Source: Bacillus vallismortis | GTDB lineage: Bacteria > Bacillota > Bacilli > Bacillales > Bacillaceae | Direction: 5' to 3' | Assembly: GCF_040784915.1 (NCBI RefSeq) | Contig: NZ_CP160797.1 | Span: forward strand, 3,276,137-3,340,136 | Length of the DNA stretch: 64,000 nt | Shown here: positions 49,840 through 57,941 of the stretch, in pieces | Position numbering within the stretch: the first letter of the stretch is position 1 | How the letters are laid out: the number at the start of each line of letters is the position of its first letter | Notes under the pieces: model-generated | Seen by the model: the letters and a program-made list of their open reading frames with translations, nothing else | Databases searched by the model: none | Told to the model about the DNA's origin: nothing | Translations under genes and position numbers: made by a program

Positions 49840-50150
49840 GACTTTTCTTCCGCATCCACAGAGAAGCTTCCTATTTTGTCACTAACAGGATCATATAAGC
49901 CATCAAACTCTTTAGTTTTATCGCCATTAAGATATCCCTCAACGGTAATTCCACCAGTTGGATCAATAAAATAATCATCGTAATAAGAAATTTTCTCTAT
50001 ACCGTTGTATTCACTATGAAGGTATTCACTCATTTTACTATTAGCTTTTTCAAAAAGAGCATTTTCTTCCTTTTTCACCACATAGTGCTTCATAAGCATT
50101 CCTCCAACGGCTATAATTAACAAAGGTAAAATAATAAGGTATTTTTTCAA
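49836..50150 (-). CDS. DUF1433-type membrane protein, candidate immunity protein 2 (C-terminally shortened)
   Basis: A 104-residue paralogue of its neighbours: membrane helix MKKYLIILPLLIIAVGGMLM, then an outer domain with SEYNGIEKISYYDDYFIDPTGGITVEGYLNGDKTKEFDGLYD. It ends DAEEKS, so it lacks the Cys tail (about 10 residues) found in the other two. The start is TTG at 50150 with AAAGGATG about 10 bases upstream. The sequence is close to the third paralogue, so these two are a recent duplication. It probably faces the outside of the membrane. Confidence 0.7.
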   Translation of the reverse strand: MKKYLIILPLLIIAVGGMLMKHYVVKKEENALFEKANSKMSEYLHSEYNGIEKISYYDDYFIDPTGGITVEGYLNGDKTKEFDGLYDPVSDKIGSFSVDAEEKS

Positions 50151-50578
50151 AAAAAGAGCATCCTTTCCCTACATTATTTTATATGACATGAAAGGTGCTG
50201 CATATCTTGAGCAAGAACTGAAACATATTATAGGATGACCAAAGTGCTTATAACTATGATTATCTCAAAAGAAACTAAAGAACAACGGCGCCGAATCATT
50301 CTTGCACTGTCTGTGCTTGATTTCTGAGCAACAGAAAATGCTTTCCGATATACTGGACGAGCCTAAGTATCACTAAGAACAAATTAGCTGTTGAGGCTTA
50401 CGTGAGGCTGGCACTATAGGGGTCTTTGGGGGAAGAAAAACCAAACGGTTAGAACTCAAAAGAATTGAGAAAACCCTAAATGTATTAAATAATTAATAGA
50501 TGACATCATTATCAGCTATAGAAGACTATGTGCAAATGATGTTTGAAAGGTGACAAAATGAGACGCCTTAATTGGCGT
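50151..50578. other. Gene-poor stretch with decayed ORF fragments
   Basis: No intact gene is visible. A 30-codon plus-strand frame from ATG 50235 (MTKVLITMIISKETKEQRRRIILALSVLDF) ends at 50327. Shifting one frame continues as SEQQKMLSDILDEPKYH, to a stop near 50376. A further piece reads KRLELKRIEKTLNVLNN before a stop near 50496. The pieces are helical and look like a gene broken by frameshifts. I do not recognise the family. Confidence 0.35.
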
Positions 50579-50582
50579 CTAG
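50561..50582 (-). terminator. Terminator of the third DUF1433 gene
   Basis: AGACGCC pairs with GGCGTCT around a 6-base loop, followed by a T-rich stretch on the minus strand. Its stem overlaps the stop codon and nearly repeats the hairpin after the second paralogue. Confidence 0.65.
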
Positions 50583-50926
50583 TATTCACACTCTTTCTCC
50601 TGACATTCCTGCTTCTCTTCCGCATCCACCGACGAAACTCCTATTTCGTCATTAGTTTCATCATAAAGTCCAAAGAATTCTTTTTCCTTATTACCATTCA
50701 AGTACCCTTTTACAGAAATACCGCCCATAGGATTTATTTTGTACTCATTATAGTATGTAATTTGATTTATATTGTTGTAATTGGCTTTTATATAGCTTTC
50801 CATTTTATCTTTCGCTTGGTTAAAAAGTTCTTGTTCTGCTTTATCTTTATCGTGTTGGTACTTCATGTAAATACCTCCTAATGCTATAATTACTGCAGAG
50901 ATTAGGATAATTATGTTTTTTTTCAC
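50579..50926 (-). CDS. DUF1433-type membrane protein, candidate immunity protein 3
   Basis: A 115-residue protein with a membrane helix (MKKNIIILISAVIIALGGIYM) and an outer domain: KAKDKMESYIKANYNNINQITYYN, the core NPMGGISVKGYLNGNKEKEFFGLYDE, and the tail KQECQEKECEY with two Cys. It is divergent from the lipase gene with only 50 bp between the two starts. It is therefore the most direct immunity candidate for that toxin. The start is GTG at 50926 with AAAGGATGAG upstream. No lipobox is present; anchoring by the helix would place the domain outside, where it could meet a lipase attacking the membrane from outside. Confidence 0.75.
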   Translation of the reverse strand: MKKNIIILISAVIIALGGIYMKYQHDKDKAEQELFNQAKDKMESYIKANYNNINQITYYNEYKINPMGGISVKGYLNGNKEKEFFGLYDETNDEIGVSSVDAEEKQECQEKECEY

Positions 50927-50976
50927 AAACTCATCCTTTCTTATATTAATTTTACATCAACTTTGAGGTGTTGTAC

Positions 50977-52398
50977 ATGTCTGAAAACATTAATGTGCCA
51001 AAAATCAGTGATCGAGATTACTTTTATATAAGCCAAATATCTTATGATTATGAAACCATTAAAAATCATTTAAAAACACAAAAACCATTAAAATTAAAAT
51101 CTTCTTCCCGGTGGTATGTTGACCAAATAAAATCAGACGATGACACAGGACTTGACGCGGTTGTATTAGTACAAGCAGAACAGAAAAACGGCAAATGGGT
51201 TAAATCAAATCATCCAGAAAATGTTGTCGTATCCTTTGCAGGAACCGATCTCGGAAAAGACCCGATCAATGATGGTGTAAAAGCTGACGGCGGCAACATT
51301 GTTTTTGGAAGCGACCCCAAAAAAGAAGCTCATTATATCGTTAAAAAGGACGCGAAAGACACGTCTAAAACACTCGGAAAATACAACGCAACACCTTCTC
51401 AAGACGCGCTGCTTACAACCGGAGACTATAAACTCATTACGAAAACATCGCAAATCGACCAAGCAGATCAGCTCGTTAAGGAAGTTAAAAGAAAGTATAA
51501 CGGAACATCGACGATTGTTTCAACAACCGGTCATTCGCTTGGGGGCGCAGAAGCCGAATACAGTGCGGTAAATAATGATATTTATGCGGTCGCGTTTAAC
51601 AGCCCTTCTGTTCTCAAACTACATACTGATAACAAGCAAAAAGAAATAAACGATGGCTTGTACGACCCTTACTTGAGGTCTATCATCAACCCGGACGATA
51701 TGGTCGGAGCCGGCTACTGGAACGAGTATGACCGCCACAATGGGACCACAATTTACACAAAAAATCCCGCTCTATCGAATTTCAACCGCAAACAAAGACT
51801 TAGCGGGCGATGGGGTGACCAAATCGCTAAGAACCTTGCCTACTTTATAGACACAGTTATTGTTCGCGATCCAGATACACACGGTCTAAATGAGGCCAAC
51901 TTTACGTTTGATGAAAACGGAAATATCACGAACGTAAACGGTGATGAGCTTGTATACGATAAAAATATGAATGCTATGCTGCCGGCTGGCGCGATCGGCG
52001 GCGGGGATGCCATTAAAGTCACTCCCAAAAGTGCGAAAAAACTGGCCGAAAAAGTTGACGCGATGGTCGAGGATCTGAGAACGATGAAAAAAGAAGCACA
52101 AAATGCTTATCAAGAGCACGATGAAAAAGTTGCTGAACTAAAAACGGAATTTTACGGTCAAGTTGGGCATGGCTTTTATGATCAGCTTAATGCACAGGAT
52201 GTAACCAATACGTTAGAGGACATAGCCCAATCTTACGATAAAGGACCGATATTTTACGATACACAGGCAGAACAATCCTACATAGACTCATTGCAGGCAG
52301 CGATTACAGACCTGGAGGAGATAGGCGGCTTCTTGAATAAAATCGCCGATGACTTTGAGGAAAAAGATCAAATGCTTGCCAATTGGCTTAGATTATAG
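50977..52398 (+). CDS. Candidate T7SS lipase toxin with reversed domain order (TslA-like)
   Basis: A 473-residue protein. Residues 1 to about 320 form an alpha/beta hydrolase: an oxyanion-side segment VVVSFAGTDLGKDPIND, the nucleophile Ser187 in TTGHSLGGAEAEY, likely Asp240 in IINPDDMVGAGYWN and likely His302 in RDPDTHGLNEANF. From about residue 345 the protein is helical (KKLAEKVDAMVEDLRTMKKEAQ to DFEEKDQMLANWLRL), resembling an LXG/WXG export domain. Toxin first and export domain last is the reverse of LXG toxins, as in staphylococcal TslA. No signal peptide is present. The ATG at 50977 has GAGGTG upstream. A helper-like gene follows after 13 bp. Lipase activity and T7SS export are inferred. 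Confidence 0.82.
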   Translation: MSENINVPKISDRDYFYISQISYDYETIKNHLKTQKPLKLKSSSRWYVDQIKSDDDTGLDAVVLVQAEQKNGKWVKSNHPENVVVSFAGTDLGKDPINDGVKADGGNIVFGSDPKKEAHYIVKKDAKDTSKTLGKYNATPSQDALLTTGDYKLITKTSQIDQADQLVKEVKRKYNGTSTIVSTTGHSLGGAEAEYSAVNNDIYAVAFNSPSVLKLHTDNKQKEINDGLYDPYLRSIINPDDMVGAGYWNEYDRHNGTTIYTKNPALSNFNRKQRLSGRWGDQIAKNLAYFIDTVIVRDPDTHGLNEANFTFDENGNITNVNGDELVYDKNMNAMLPAGAIGGGDAIKVTPKSAKKLAEKVDAMVEDLRTMKKEAQNAYQEHDEKVAELKTEFYGQVGHGFYDQLNAQDVTNTLEDIAQSYDKGPIFYDTQAEQSYIDSLQAAITDLEEIGGFLNKIADDFEEKDQMLANWLRL

Positions 52399-52411
52399 GA
52401 GTGACAAAGCA

Positions 52412-52723
52412 ATGCCAACATTAGATAACCTTTTAGAACATAAAGATGATCCAATGCGAAAACAGCTGCAGCGTCAAATGTTAAAAGCAGGTATGACGCA
52501 AGTGGCAAATACTAAGTTAGAGACGGTTCGTAAAAATCTTAAACCAAAGTTCGAGATGAATTCGCTGCAGGAAGAATTAAACGACGTGTATTCAGCCCTT
52601 TTATACAGCTTCGAGGGAAAAGCGCAAAAAGCACTTGCTCAGCGTATCAGTGAAAGTGCCCAGCTGATCGTTAACGCGGAAAACGACGGAGAAACTTTTG
52701 TTAGTAGCTTTAAAACGAGATAA
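52412..52723 (+). CDS. Small helical protein, candidate helper (TlaA-like) of the lipase toxin
   Basis: A 103-residue soluble, almost entirely helical protein (MPTLDNLLEHKDDPMRKQL to ESAQLIVNAENDGETFVSSFKTR). It has no membrane segment. Its ribosome site TAGGAGTG overlaps the lipase stop codon, so the two are made together. LXG-type toxins need small WXG100-like helical partners that bind the export domain. In the reversed-domain TslA system such partners lie downstream of the toxin, as here. The helper role is inferred from size, fold and position; there is no clear WXG motif. Confidence 0.68.
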   Translation: MPTLDNLLEHKDDPMRKQLQRQMLKAGMTQVANTKLETVRKNLKPKFEMNSLQEELNDVYSALLYSFEGKAQKALAQRISESAQLIVNAENDGETFVSSFKTR

Positions 52724-52763
52724 AGACGTAAAATCGAGCATCTTTATTTATTTTAGAACAAAA

Positions 52764-52798
52764 AACGCCCCACTTCACAGTAAGGGGCGTTCCACTTT
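52764..52798 (-). terminator. Terminator between the lipase island and yutM
   Basis: ACGCCCC pairs with GGGGCGT around an 11-base loop. The minus strand ends in TTTTTTG, so it mainly serves yutM; a weaker T stretch on the plus strand may also end the toxin-helper transcript. Confidence 0.75.
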
Positions 52799-52799
52799 T

Positions 52800-53162
52800 T
52801 TAGCACTCTTCAGGCTTACCAGCATTCGTCGCTGTTCTAAACGAAGAACCGCAGCCGCATGAGGCGATGGCATTTGGGTTGTCGATGGTGAAACCGCCGC
52901 CAAGCATGGATTGTTTAAAATCAATGATGGTGCCGTTCATGATATCAAGGCTGTCCTTGTCAACGAGAACAGTGATGCCATGTTCCTCAAATACACTGTC
53001 TTTTTCACCTTTTTCATGTTCAAAGCCCATACCGTATGAAAGGCCGCTGCAGCCGCCGCCTTTTACGCCTACTCGTAAAAGCGCGTTTTCTTCTTCATGC
53101 TCTTTCATCATATCTTTTATATGCAAAGCAGCTGCTTCTGTAATTGTTACCGGGTTGCTCAT
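52800..53162 (-). CDS. yutM: Iron-sulfur cluster A-type carrier
   Basis: A 120-residue A-type Fe-S carrier (ErpA/SufA, also called erpA) that passes clusters to apoproteins. The three conserved Cys are in VKGGGCSGLSYGM and ASCGCGSSF. The ATG at 53162 gives the length I remember for the 168 protein. An adjacent ATG at 53165 is equally compatible with the AAAGGAGG ribosome site. It lies at the right border of the accessory island. Confidence 0.94.
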   Translation of the reverse strand: MSNPVTITEAAALHIKDMMKEHEEENALLRVGVKGGGCSGLSYGMGFEHEKGEKDSVFEEHGITVLVDKDSLDIMNGTIIDFKQSMLGGGFTIDNPNAIASCGCGSSFRTATNAGKPEEC

Positions 53163-53240
53163 CATTATGAACCTCCTTTTAAAAACCGGATGTTGTCTTT
53201 TATTATAAACATGATTCGTTCAATTCTCAAACGAGGTGTT

Positions 53241-54095
53241 TTACAAAAAATAGACACCCTCGCAAACGGTCTCAGCCGGCCCTCTCATCATCACATGGCC
53301 GTTGTCTTTCCAGTTAATCACCAAATCTCCGCCTGCTAAATGCACCGTGATGTCCTGATTTCGTTTTGATACACCGTTTAACACAGATGCAACCGCAGCT
53401 GCACATGCTCCTGTCCCGCATGCCTGAGTAATACCTGATCCCCGTTCCCAGACGCGGAAATGCAACTCATGATCATTCACGGTTTCGACGAATTCCACAT
53501 TGACGCCTTCCGGAAATCTCGGATCTTTTTCAATCACCGGTCCTAGTGTCGTCAGAGGTGCCTGTTCAATGTCAGCGATCGGAAAAACGATATGGGGATT
53601 TCCCATTGAAACGGCAGTGCCTGTTAGTTCAACTTCACCAAATGCCATCGTTTCATTGATCGTGTGCTCTTCCCCGCCGTCAAGCATCGGAAGCTCCGCT
53701 TTTGTCAGGCGCGGTTCGCCCATATCGACAGTAACCACATTCACTTTCCCATTTTCAACTTGAACCTCCGCTCTCACAAGCCCGGAGAGGGTTTCAATCA
53801 GAAAAGATGTTTCCTCAACCAGCTTATGCTCATACGCGTATTTTGCGACGCAACGCAAACCATTGCCGCAATTTTTCCCTTCAGACCCGTCATTATTAAA
53901 AATCCGCATTTTAACAGGCGCTTGATCTGAAGGGCATATCAGGATCATTCCGTCGGAACCGATCCCTGTATAAACAGAAGAAACCTGAATTGCAATCTCA
54001 GACAGTTTTTCTTCCGGGAGCTGCTCTTCAAATTGATTCACATAGATATAGCTGTTACCCAGACCGTGCATTTTGGTAAATCGAAATGAATTCAT
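53241..54095 (-). CDS. dapF: Diaminopimelate epimerase
   Basis: DapF converts LL- to meso-diaminopimelate for peptidoglycan and lysine. The 284-residue enzyme starts [19 protein letters not shown]. The two catalytic Cys lie in [14 protein letters not shown] and [20 protein letters not shown] and ERGSGITQ complete the family pattern. The ATG at 54095 has TTGGAGGCAC upstream. Length is normal for the family. Confidence 0.97.
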   Translation of the reverse strand: MNSFRFTKMHGLGNSYIYVNQFEEQLPEEKLSEIAIQVSSVYTGIGSDGMILICPSDQAPVKMRIFNNDGSEGKNCGNGLRCVAKYAYEHKLVEETSFLIETLSGLVRAEVQVENGKVNVVTVDMGEPRLTKAELPMLDGGEEHTINETMAFGEVELTGTAVSMGNPHIVFPIADIEQAPLTTLGPVIEKDPRFPEGVNVEFVETVNDHELHFRVWERGSGITQACGTGACAAAVASVLNGVSKRNQDITVHLAGGDLVINWKDNGHVMMRGPAETVCEGVYFL

Positions 54096-54180
54096 AGGTG
54101 CCTCCAACTTTTTTTCTTTTTCTTAGTATAAAAGCTATTATAAACGGACACAATATAATTATCCCCCGTTTTTCATACAT

Positions 54181-54214
54181 AAAAGCTCCTTGCAAATCGC
54201 AAGGAGCTTTTATC
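54181..54214 (-). terminator. Terminator of yutK
   Basis: AAAGCTCCTTGC pairs with GCAAGGAGCTTTT around a short loop, with T tracts on both strands. Confidence 0.85.
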
Positions 54215-54216
54215 GT

Positions 54217-55431
54217 TTATATAAACATGCCGGCAATGGCTGCGCTGAGCAGATTGGCTAATGTTCCCGCAAGAACAGCCTTCAGGCCGAGGCGCGCGAT
54301 ATCCGAACGGCGGCTAGGCGCTAAACCGCCAAGCGTACCAAGCATAATCGCAATTGATGAAAAATTGGCGAATCCGCATAACGCGAAGCTGATAATCGTA
54401 GCGGTTTTCTTAGAAAACTCACCGATGTGCGGACCGAAGTTAGAATAAGCGACAAACTCATTCAGCACCAATTTCTGGCCGATATAACTTCCTGCCTGCA
54501 ACGCTTCATGCCAAGGAACGCCAATTAAAAAGGCGATTGGAGAAAACACATAGCCGAGAATGGATTCTAATGTGACACCTTTTAAGCCGAACAAGCCGAA
54601 TACTCCGCCAAGAACACCGTTTACTACGGCGATTAATGCAACGAACGCAAGCAGCATCGCTCCGACGTTTAAGGCAATTTGCAGTCCGGTTGACGCTCCC
54701 TTTGCAGCTGCGTCAATGACATTGGCTGCGCCTTCTCCTTCATCCATTTTGAAATCGCTTTTTACGGTTTGCGGCTTTTCTGTTTCGGGTATAATCAATT
54801 TACCAAAGACAAGGCCAGCCGGAGCAGCCATAAAGCTGGCCGCAAGCAAGTATTCAATCGGGATACCGAGAAGCGCGTATCCAAACAAGGTTGAACCCGC
54901 AACAGCCGATAGACCGCTCGTCATAATCGTGAACAATTCAGAGCGCGTCAGACCGGCAATCAGGGGCCTGATCACTAATGGAGATTCGGATTGTCCCACA
55001 AAAATATTAGCAGAAGCCGCAAGAGATTCCGTTTTGCTTGTCCCAAGAAGCTTCGACAATCCGCCCCCGATGACACGGAAAACGAGCTGCATGATTTTCA
55101 AGTGATATAAAACGGCAATCAGTGCTGAGAAGAAAATGATAACGGGCAGTACACTTAAGGCAAATGCCGGACTGTCGCCGACTTTTAGAAGCGGTCCAAA
55201 AATAAAGCTGATGCCTTCATTCGCATAATCAATCAGAAGCTGTACACGGCTTGAAAACCATAAAAAAACAGCGCGTCCCGCTTCCCATTTTAACACGATG
55301 TATCCAAACGCCACCTGTATGCATAAACCAACGATGACGGTTCTTATTTTAATATTGCTTTTCTTTTCTGAAAATAAAAACGCGATAGCAATGATCGCAA
55401 CTGCGCCCAGCAGTCCCCAGAGAACACTCAT
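54217..55431 (-). CDS. yutK: NupC-type concentrative nucleoside transporter
   Basis: A 404-residue membrane protein of the CNT family, importing nucleosides with H+ or Na+. Marks are VLPVIIFFSALIAVLYHL, FVGQSESPLVIRP, the re-entrant MTSGLSAVAGSTLFGYALLG, LNEFVAYSNFG and SFALCGFANFSSIAIMLGTLGGLAP. Which nucleosides it takes is not visible from the sequence. The ATG at 55431 has AGGTGTAGG upstream. Confidence 0.93.
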   Translation of the reverse strand: MSVLWGLLGAVAIIAIAFLFSEKKSNIKIRTVIVGLCIQVAFGYIVLKWEAGRAVFLWFSSRVQLLIDYANEGISFIFGPLLKVGDSPAFALSVLPVIIFFSALIAVLYHLKIMQLVFRVIGGGLSKLLGTSKTESLAASANIFVGQSESPLVIRPLIAGLTRSELFTIMTSGLSAVAGSTLFGYALLGIPIEYLLAASFMAAPAGLVFGKLIIPETEKPQTVKSDFKMDEGEGAANVIDAAAKGASTGLQIALNVGAMLLAFVALIAVVNGVLGGVFGLFGLKGVTLESILGYVFSPIAFLIGVPWHEALQAGSYIGQKLVLNEFVAYSNFGPHIGEFSKKTATIISFALCGFANFSSIAIMLGTLGGLAPSRRSDIARLGLKAVLAGTLANLLSAAIAGMFI

Positions 55432-55537
55432 GAATACACCTACACCTCTTAACATTTATTTAAAACAAATCTTTTATACGATAACAATAATCGTTTTTGA
55501 TGTCTACACATTTTTTTAGTTCTTTTGGACGACAAAA

Positions 55538-55564
55538 TAAAAAGGGCCTGTCCAGGCCCTTTTC
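55538..55564 (-). terminator. Terminator of yuzB
   Basis: AAAAGGGCCTG pairs with CAGGCCCTTTT around a 2-4 base loop, with T tracts on both strands. Confidence 0.85.
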
Positions 55565-55565
55565 T

Positions 55566-55802
55566 TCAAAACATTGGGTTTTCTTCAATAAATGTATATA
55601 TATTCTCAACAAGCTCAGCAGGCGTTTCACCCATGACGACTTCTCCGTTTACAAGAGCGAAAAGCGACTCCATGCATTTCCCGCAGTAGCTTAAGCAGCC
55701 GTATTCGAGGACATCCAGGTTTGGATCTTTCTCCAAAATCGCCCGGGCTTCCTGAGAGCCGTGAGCCAGATTGCTGACACAAAATTCAATCATTGGATTC
55801 AT
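55566..55802 (-). CDS. yuzB: YuzB, DUF1450 protein
   Basis: A 78-residue soluble protein of the DUF1450 family, function unknown. It has [10 protein letters not shown] at the start and [23 protein letters not shown], whose Cys residues suggest a thioredoxin-like or metal-binding fold. The ATG at 55802 has GAGGTG upstream. It is divergent from yutJ. Confidence 0.88.
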   Translation of the reverse strand: MNPMIEFCVSNLAHGSQEARAILEKDPNLDVLEYGCLSYCGKCMESLFALVNGEVVMGETPAELVENIYTFIEENPMF

Positions 55803-55960
55803 GCGGTTTCACCTCACATATGTCCATTATCGCGAATTTTTCACCATTCGTCAAAGACAATAGATTCTTCAAAATTTATTATCGCAACATATCATTTCCA
55901 GAATAACGTTTTACTAATTTGCGCTTTCAGGCTAATTTGTAGGTTATTTTCAAACTATTA

Positions 55961-55989
55961 TTGTGATTTTAGATCAAATTCGATATAAT
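55961..55989 (+). promoter_or_regulatory. Promoter of yutJ
   Basis: TTGTGA (55961-55966), 17 bases, TATAAT (55984-55989): a good SigA promoter 75 bases upstream of the yutJ start. The rest of 55803-56064 is AT-rich without a gene that I can see. Confidence 0.6.
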
Positions 55990-56064
55990 TCTAGATGTTA
56001 TTTTACATAGTTCGTATTTTCTTCAATGTGTCTATCATACTCTTCGGATTAAAGGGGAATTCAA

Positions 56065-57132
56065 ATGAAAAAATTGGTCTTGATCGGCGGAGGTTACGGG
56101 AATATGCGTGTTCTTCATCGCTTATTGCCAAACCAGCTGCCTGATGATGTTTTAATCACGTTAATTGACAGAAATCCTTATCACTGCTTGAAAACAGAAT
56201 ATTATGCCCTTGCCGCAGGCACAATTTCTGACCATCATATCAGAGTGTCATTCCCAGAGCACCCTCGCCTGGATGTCCAATACGGAGATATCTCATCAAT
56301 TGATATTGCACAAAAACAAGTGCTGTTCCATGATCGTGAACCGATTTCTTACGATGACGCCGTGATCGGGCTCGGCTGTGAGGATAAATATCACAACGTG
56401 CCGGGAGCGCCTGAATTCACCTATAGCATTCAAACCATCGACCAGTCCCGAGAAACTTATCAAAAGCTGAATAACCTGAGCGCTAATGCCACTGTCGCCA
56501 TTGTCGGCGCGGGCTTAAGCGGCGTTGAGCTTGCAAGTGAATTGAGGGAAAGCCGTGACGACCTGAACATTATTTTGTTTGACCGCGGCGATCTCATTTT
56601 ATCAAGCTTTCCCGAGCGTTTGAGCAAATATGTGCAAAAATGGTTCGAAGAGCACGGTGTCCGCATTATTAACAGGGCAAATATCACCAAAGTAGAAGAA
56701 GGCGTTGTGTATAACCACGATGATCCGATTTCTGCGGACGCCATCGTATGGACCGCTGGCATACAGCCGAACAAAGTCGTCAGGAATTTAGATGTGGAGA
56801 AGGATGCACAAGGGCGTATCGTATTAACGCCGCATCACAATCTTCCCGGTGATGAACATTTGTACGTTGTCGGTGATTGCGCCAGCCTTCCTCATGCACC
56901 GAGCGCTCAGCTTGCAGAGGCTCAAGCAGAGCAGATTGTCCAAATCTTGCAAAAACGCTGGAATGGAGAAGCCCTTCCAGAGTCAATGCCGCAGTTTAAG
57001 CTGAAAGGCGTTCTTGGCTCACTTGGAAAAAAATCCGGCTTCGGCCTTGTTGCTGACCGTCCGCTGATCGGCCGTGTTCCGCGCATGCTGAAATCCGGCT
57101 TGCTGTGGATGTATAAACACCATAACGGTTAA
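56065..57132 (+). CDS. yutJ: YutJ, NADH dehydrogenase-like flavoprotein
   Basis: A 355-residue FAD-dependent oxidoreductase of the NDH-2 type. The FAD motif is LVLIGGGYGNMRVLHRL. The NAD motif is ATVAIVGAGLSGVELASEL, and LYVVGDCASLPHAPSAQLAEAQ is the second FAD contact. It is shorter than YumB because the C-terminal membrane-anchor region is reduced. The electron acceptor is unknown. ATG has AAAGGGGAA upstream. Confidence 0.92.
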   Translation: MKKLVLIGGGYGNMRVLHRLLPNQLPDDVLITLIDRNPYHCLKTEYYALAAGTISDHHIRVSFPEHPRLDVQYGDISSIDIAQKQVLFHDREPISYDDAVIGLGCEDKYHNVPGAPEFTYSIQTIDQSRETYQKLNNLSANATVAIVGAGLSGVELASELRESRDDLNIILFDRGDLILSSFPERLSKYVQKWFEEHGVRIINRANITKVEEGVVYNHDDPISADAIVWTAGIQPNKVVRNLDVEKDAQGRIVLTPHHNLPGDEHLYVVGDCASLPHAPSAQLAEAQAEQIVQILQKRWNGEALPESMPQFKLKGVLGSLGKKSGFGLVADRPLIGRVPRMLKSGLLWMYKHHNG

Positions 57133-57142
57133 TGATAGAGAA

Positions 57143-57168
57143 GAACCGCTGATCTTGTCAGCGGTTTT
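57143..57168 (+). terminator. Terminator of yutJ (left copy of a duplicated hairpin)
   Basis: AACCGCTGA pairs with TCAGCGGTT around a short loop, followed by TTAAT. The same 26 bases recur exactly at 57404-57429, on the other side of the intergenic repeat. Confidence 0.75.
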
Positions 57169-57176
57169 AATGATTA

Positions 57177-57403
57177 CAGACGGCTGAAACGGTTTTAGTT
57201 TTAGCCGGTTTCATCTTTTCAGCGTGTTTGAAAACCCTTGAAGTCTAGGAAAGGCGAGCATTGGAGCGGACTTTCACAGGATGTGATGACGGCGGTTAAA
57301 TGTTTAGGCAGGACGCCTAAGCATTTAACCGCCGTTCCTTTCATAACACGTGAGCACCAACGCACAAGCTTGACAACGAATACGAGGGTTTGTCCACACG
57401 CTG
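57177..57403 (+). repeat. Dispersed intergenic repeat, copy B (long form)
   Basis: The first 72 bases match copy A at 25415-25491. GGCTGAAAC (57182-57190) pairs with GTTTTAGCC (57198-57206). A second, 21-bp stem (57289-57309 with 57314-57334) follows, containing GGCGGTTAAATG. The element lies between two exact 26-bp copies of a terminator hairpin. It has no ORF that I believe. The length of about 190-230 bp fits the B. subtilis 190-bp repeat family I recall. Confidence 0.7.
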
Positions 57404-57429
57404 GAACCGCTGATCTTGTCAGCGGTTTT
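57404..57429 (-). terminator. Terminator at the end of yuzD (right copy of the duplicated hairpin)
   Basis: An exact repeat of 57143-57168. It contains the stop codon of yuzD (57419-57421) in its stem. Confidence 0.65.
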
Positions 57430-57745
57430 CTGTATACCCATACTTCTCCATTTCCTTATAGACGTCTTTTAATGTCGGATTGCCTTCACCGACAATTTTG
57501 TCTTCTACGAGAACAAGAGGATAAAAATACTCATCATTTCTGATTTTTTCCGCAAGCTCTTTCTCTTGTTTATTGTCAGGCGGCTCATAAATATCGATAT
57601 ATTGCATCGCAAAAGGCTGATTTGGATATTTTCTTTTCAGCGCAGCCTCAAGCCACTCGTACGTATCTTTGGCTGTCGGCATATTGACACAGCTTGCACA
57701 AATGGTTTCTGCGCCGTAGACGCTGAGCATGACTGGTTTTGTCAC
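57419..57745 (-). CDS. yuzD: YuzD, DUF1462 thioredoxin-like protein
   Basis: A 108-residue soluble protein of the DUF1462 family. It starts MTKPVMLSVYGAETICASCVNMPTAKDTYEWL, with a CxxC in the position of a thioredoxin-fold active site. YEPPDNKQEKELAEKIRNDEYFYPLVLVEDKIVGEGNPTLKDVYKEM follows the glutaredoxin-like pattern. It is divergent from the NifU-like yutI, so a role around Fe-S clusters or thiols is plausible but unproven. The start is GTG at 57745 with AAGGGGGCG 9 bases upstream. Confidence 0.88.
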   Translation of the reverse strand: MTKPVMLSVYGAETICASCVNMPTAKDTYEWLEAALKRKYPNQPFAMQYIDIYEPPDNKQEKELAEKIRNDEYFYPLVLVEDKIVGEGNPTLKDVYKEMEKYGYTENR

Positions 57746-57845
57746 TGATAAACGCCCCCTTCTCCCTGTAGTCCTTTCTTTTCAGTATACAGAGCCAAAA
57801 GACGTTTTGATAGAAAAAAACCGTTTTTGTGTTCAAGTCTGAATG

Positions 57846-57854
57846 TGCTATAAT
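57846..57854 (+). promoter_or_regulatory. Extended -10 promoter of yutI
   Basis: TGCTATAAT is a perfect extended -10 element. TTGTGT lies 16 bases in front of the TATAAT as a weak -35. It is about 88 bases upstream of yutI. Confidence 0.6.
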
Positions 57855-57941
57855 AGGGAAAGCAACTTTTCAAACTAAACAATAGATTTTTATTGTTACA
57901 CTGAATATAATGGTTTTATGATGACGAAAGGAGCGAATGTC

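Noticed and set aside
49321-52723. The accessory island as a prophage or integrative element
   Set aside because: No integrase, transposase, att-like repeats or phage genes are visible; only toxin-type genes and decayed fragments.
57238-57543. 101-codon plus-strand frame across repeat copy B
   Set aside because: It crosses hairpins of the repeat and runs opposite yuzD; no ribosome site.
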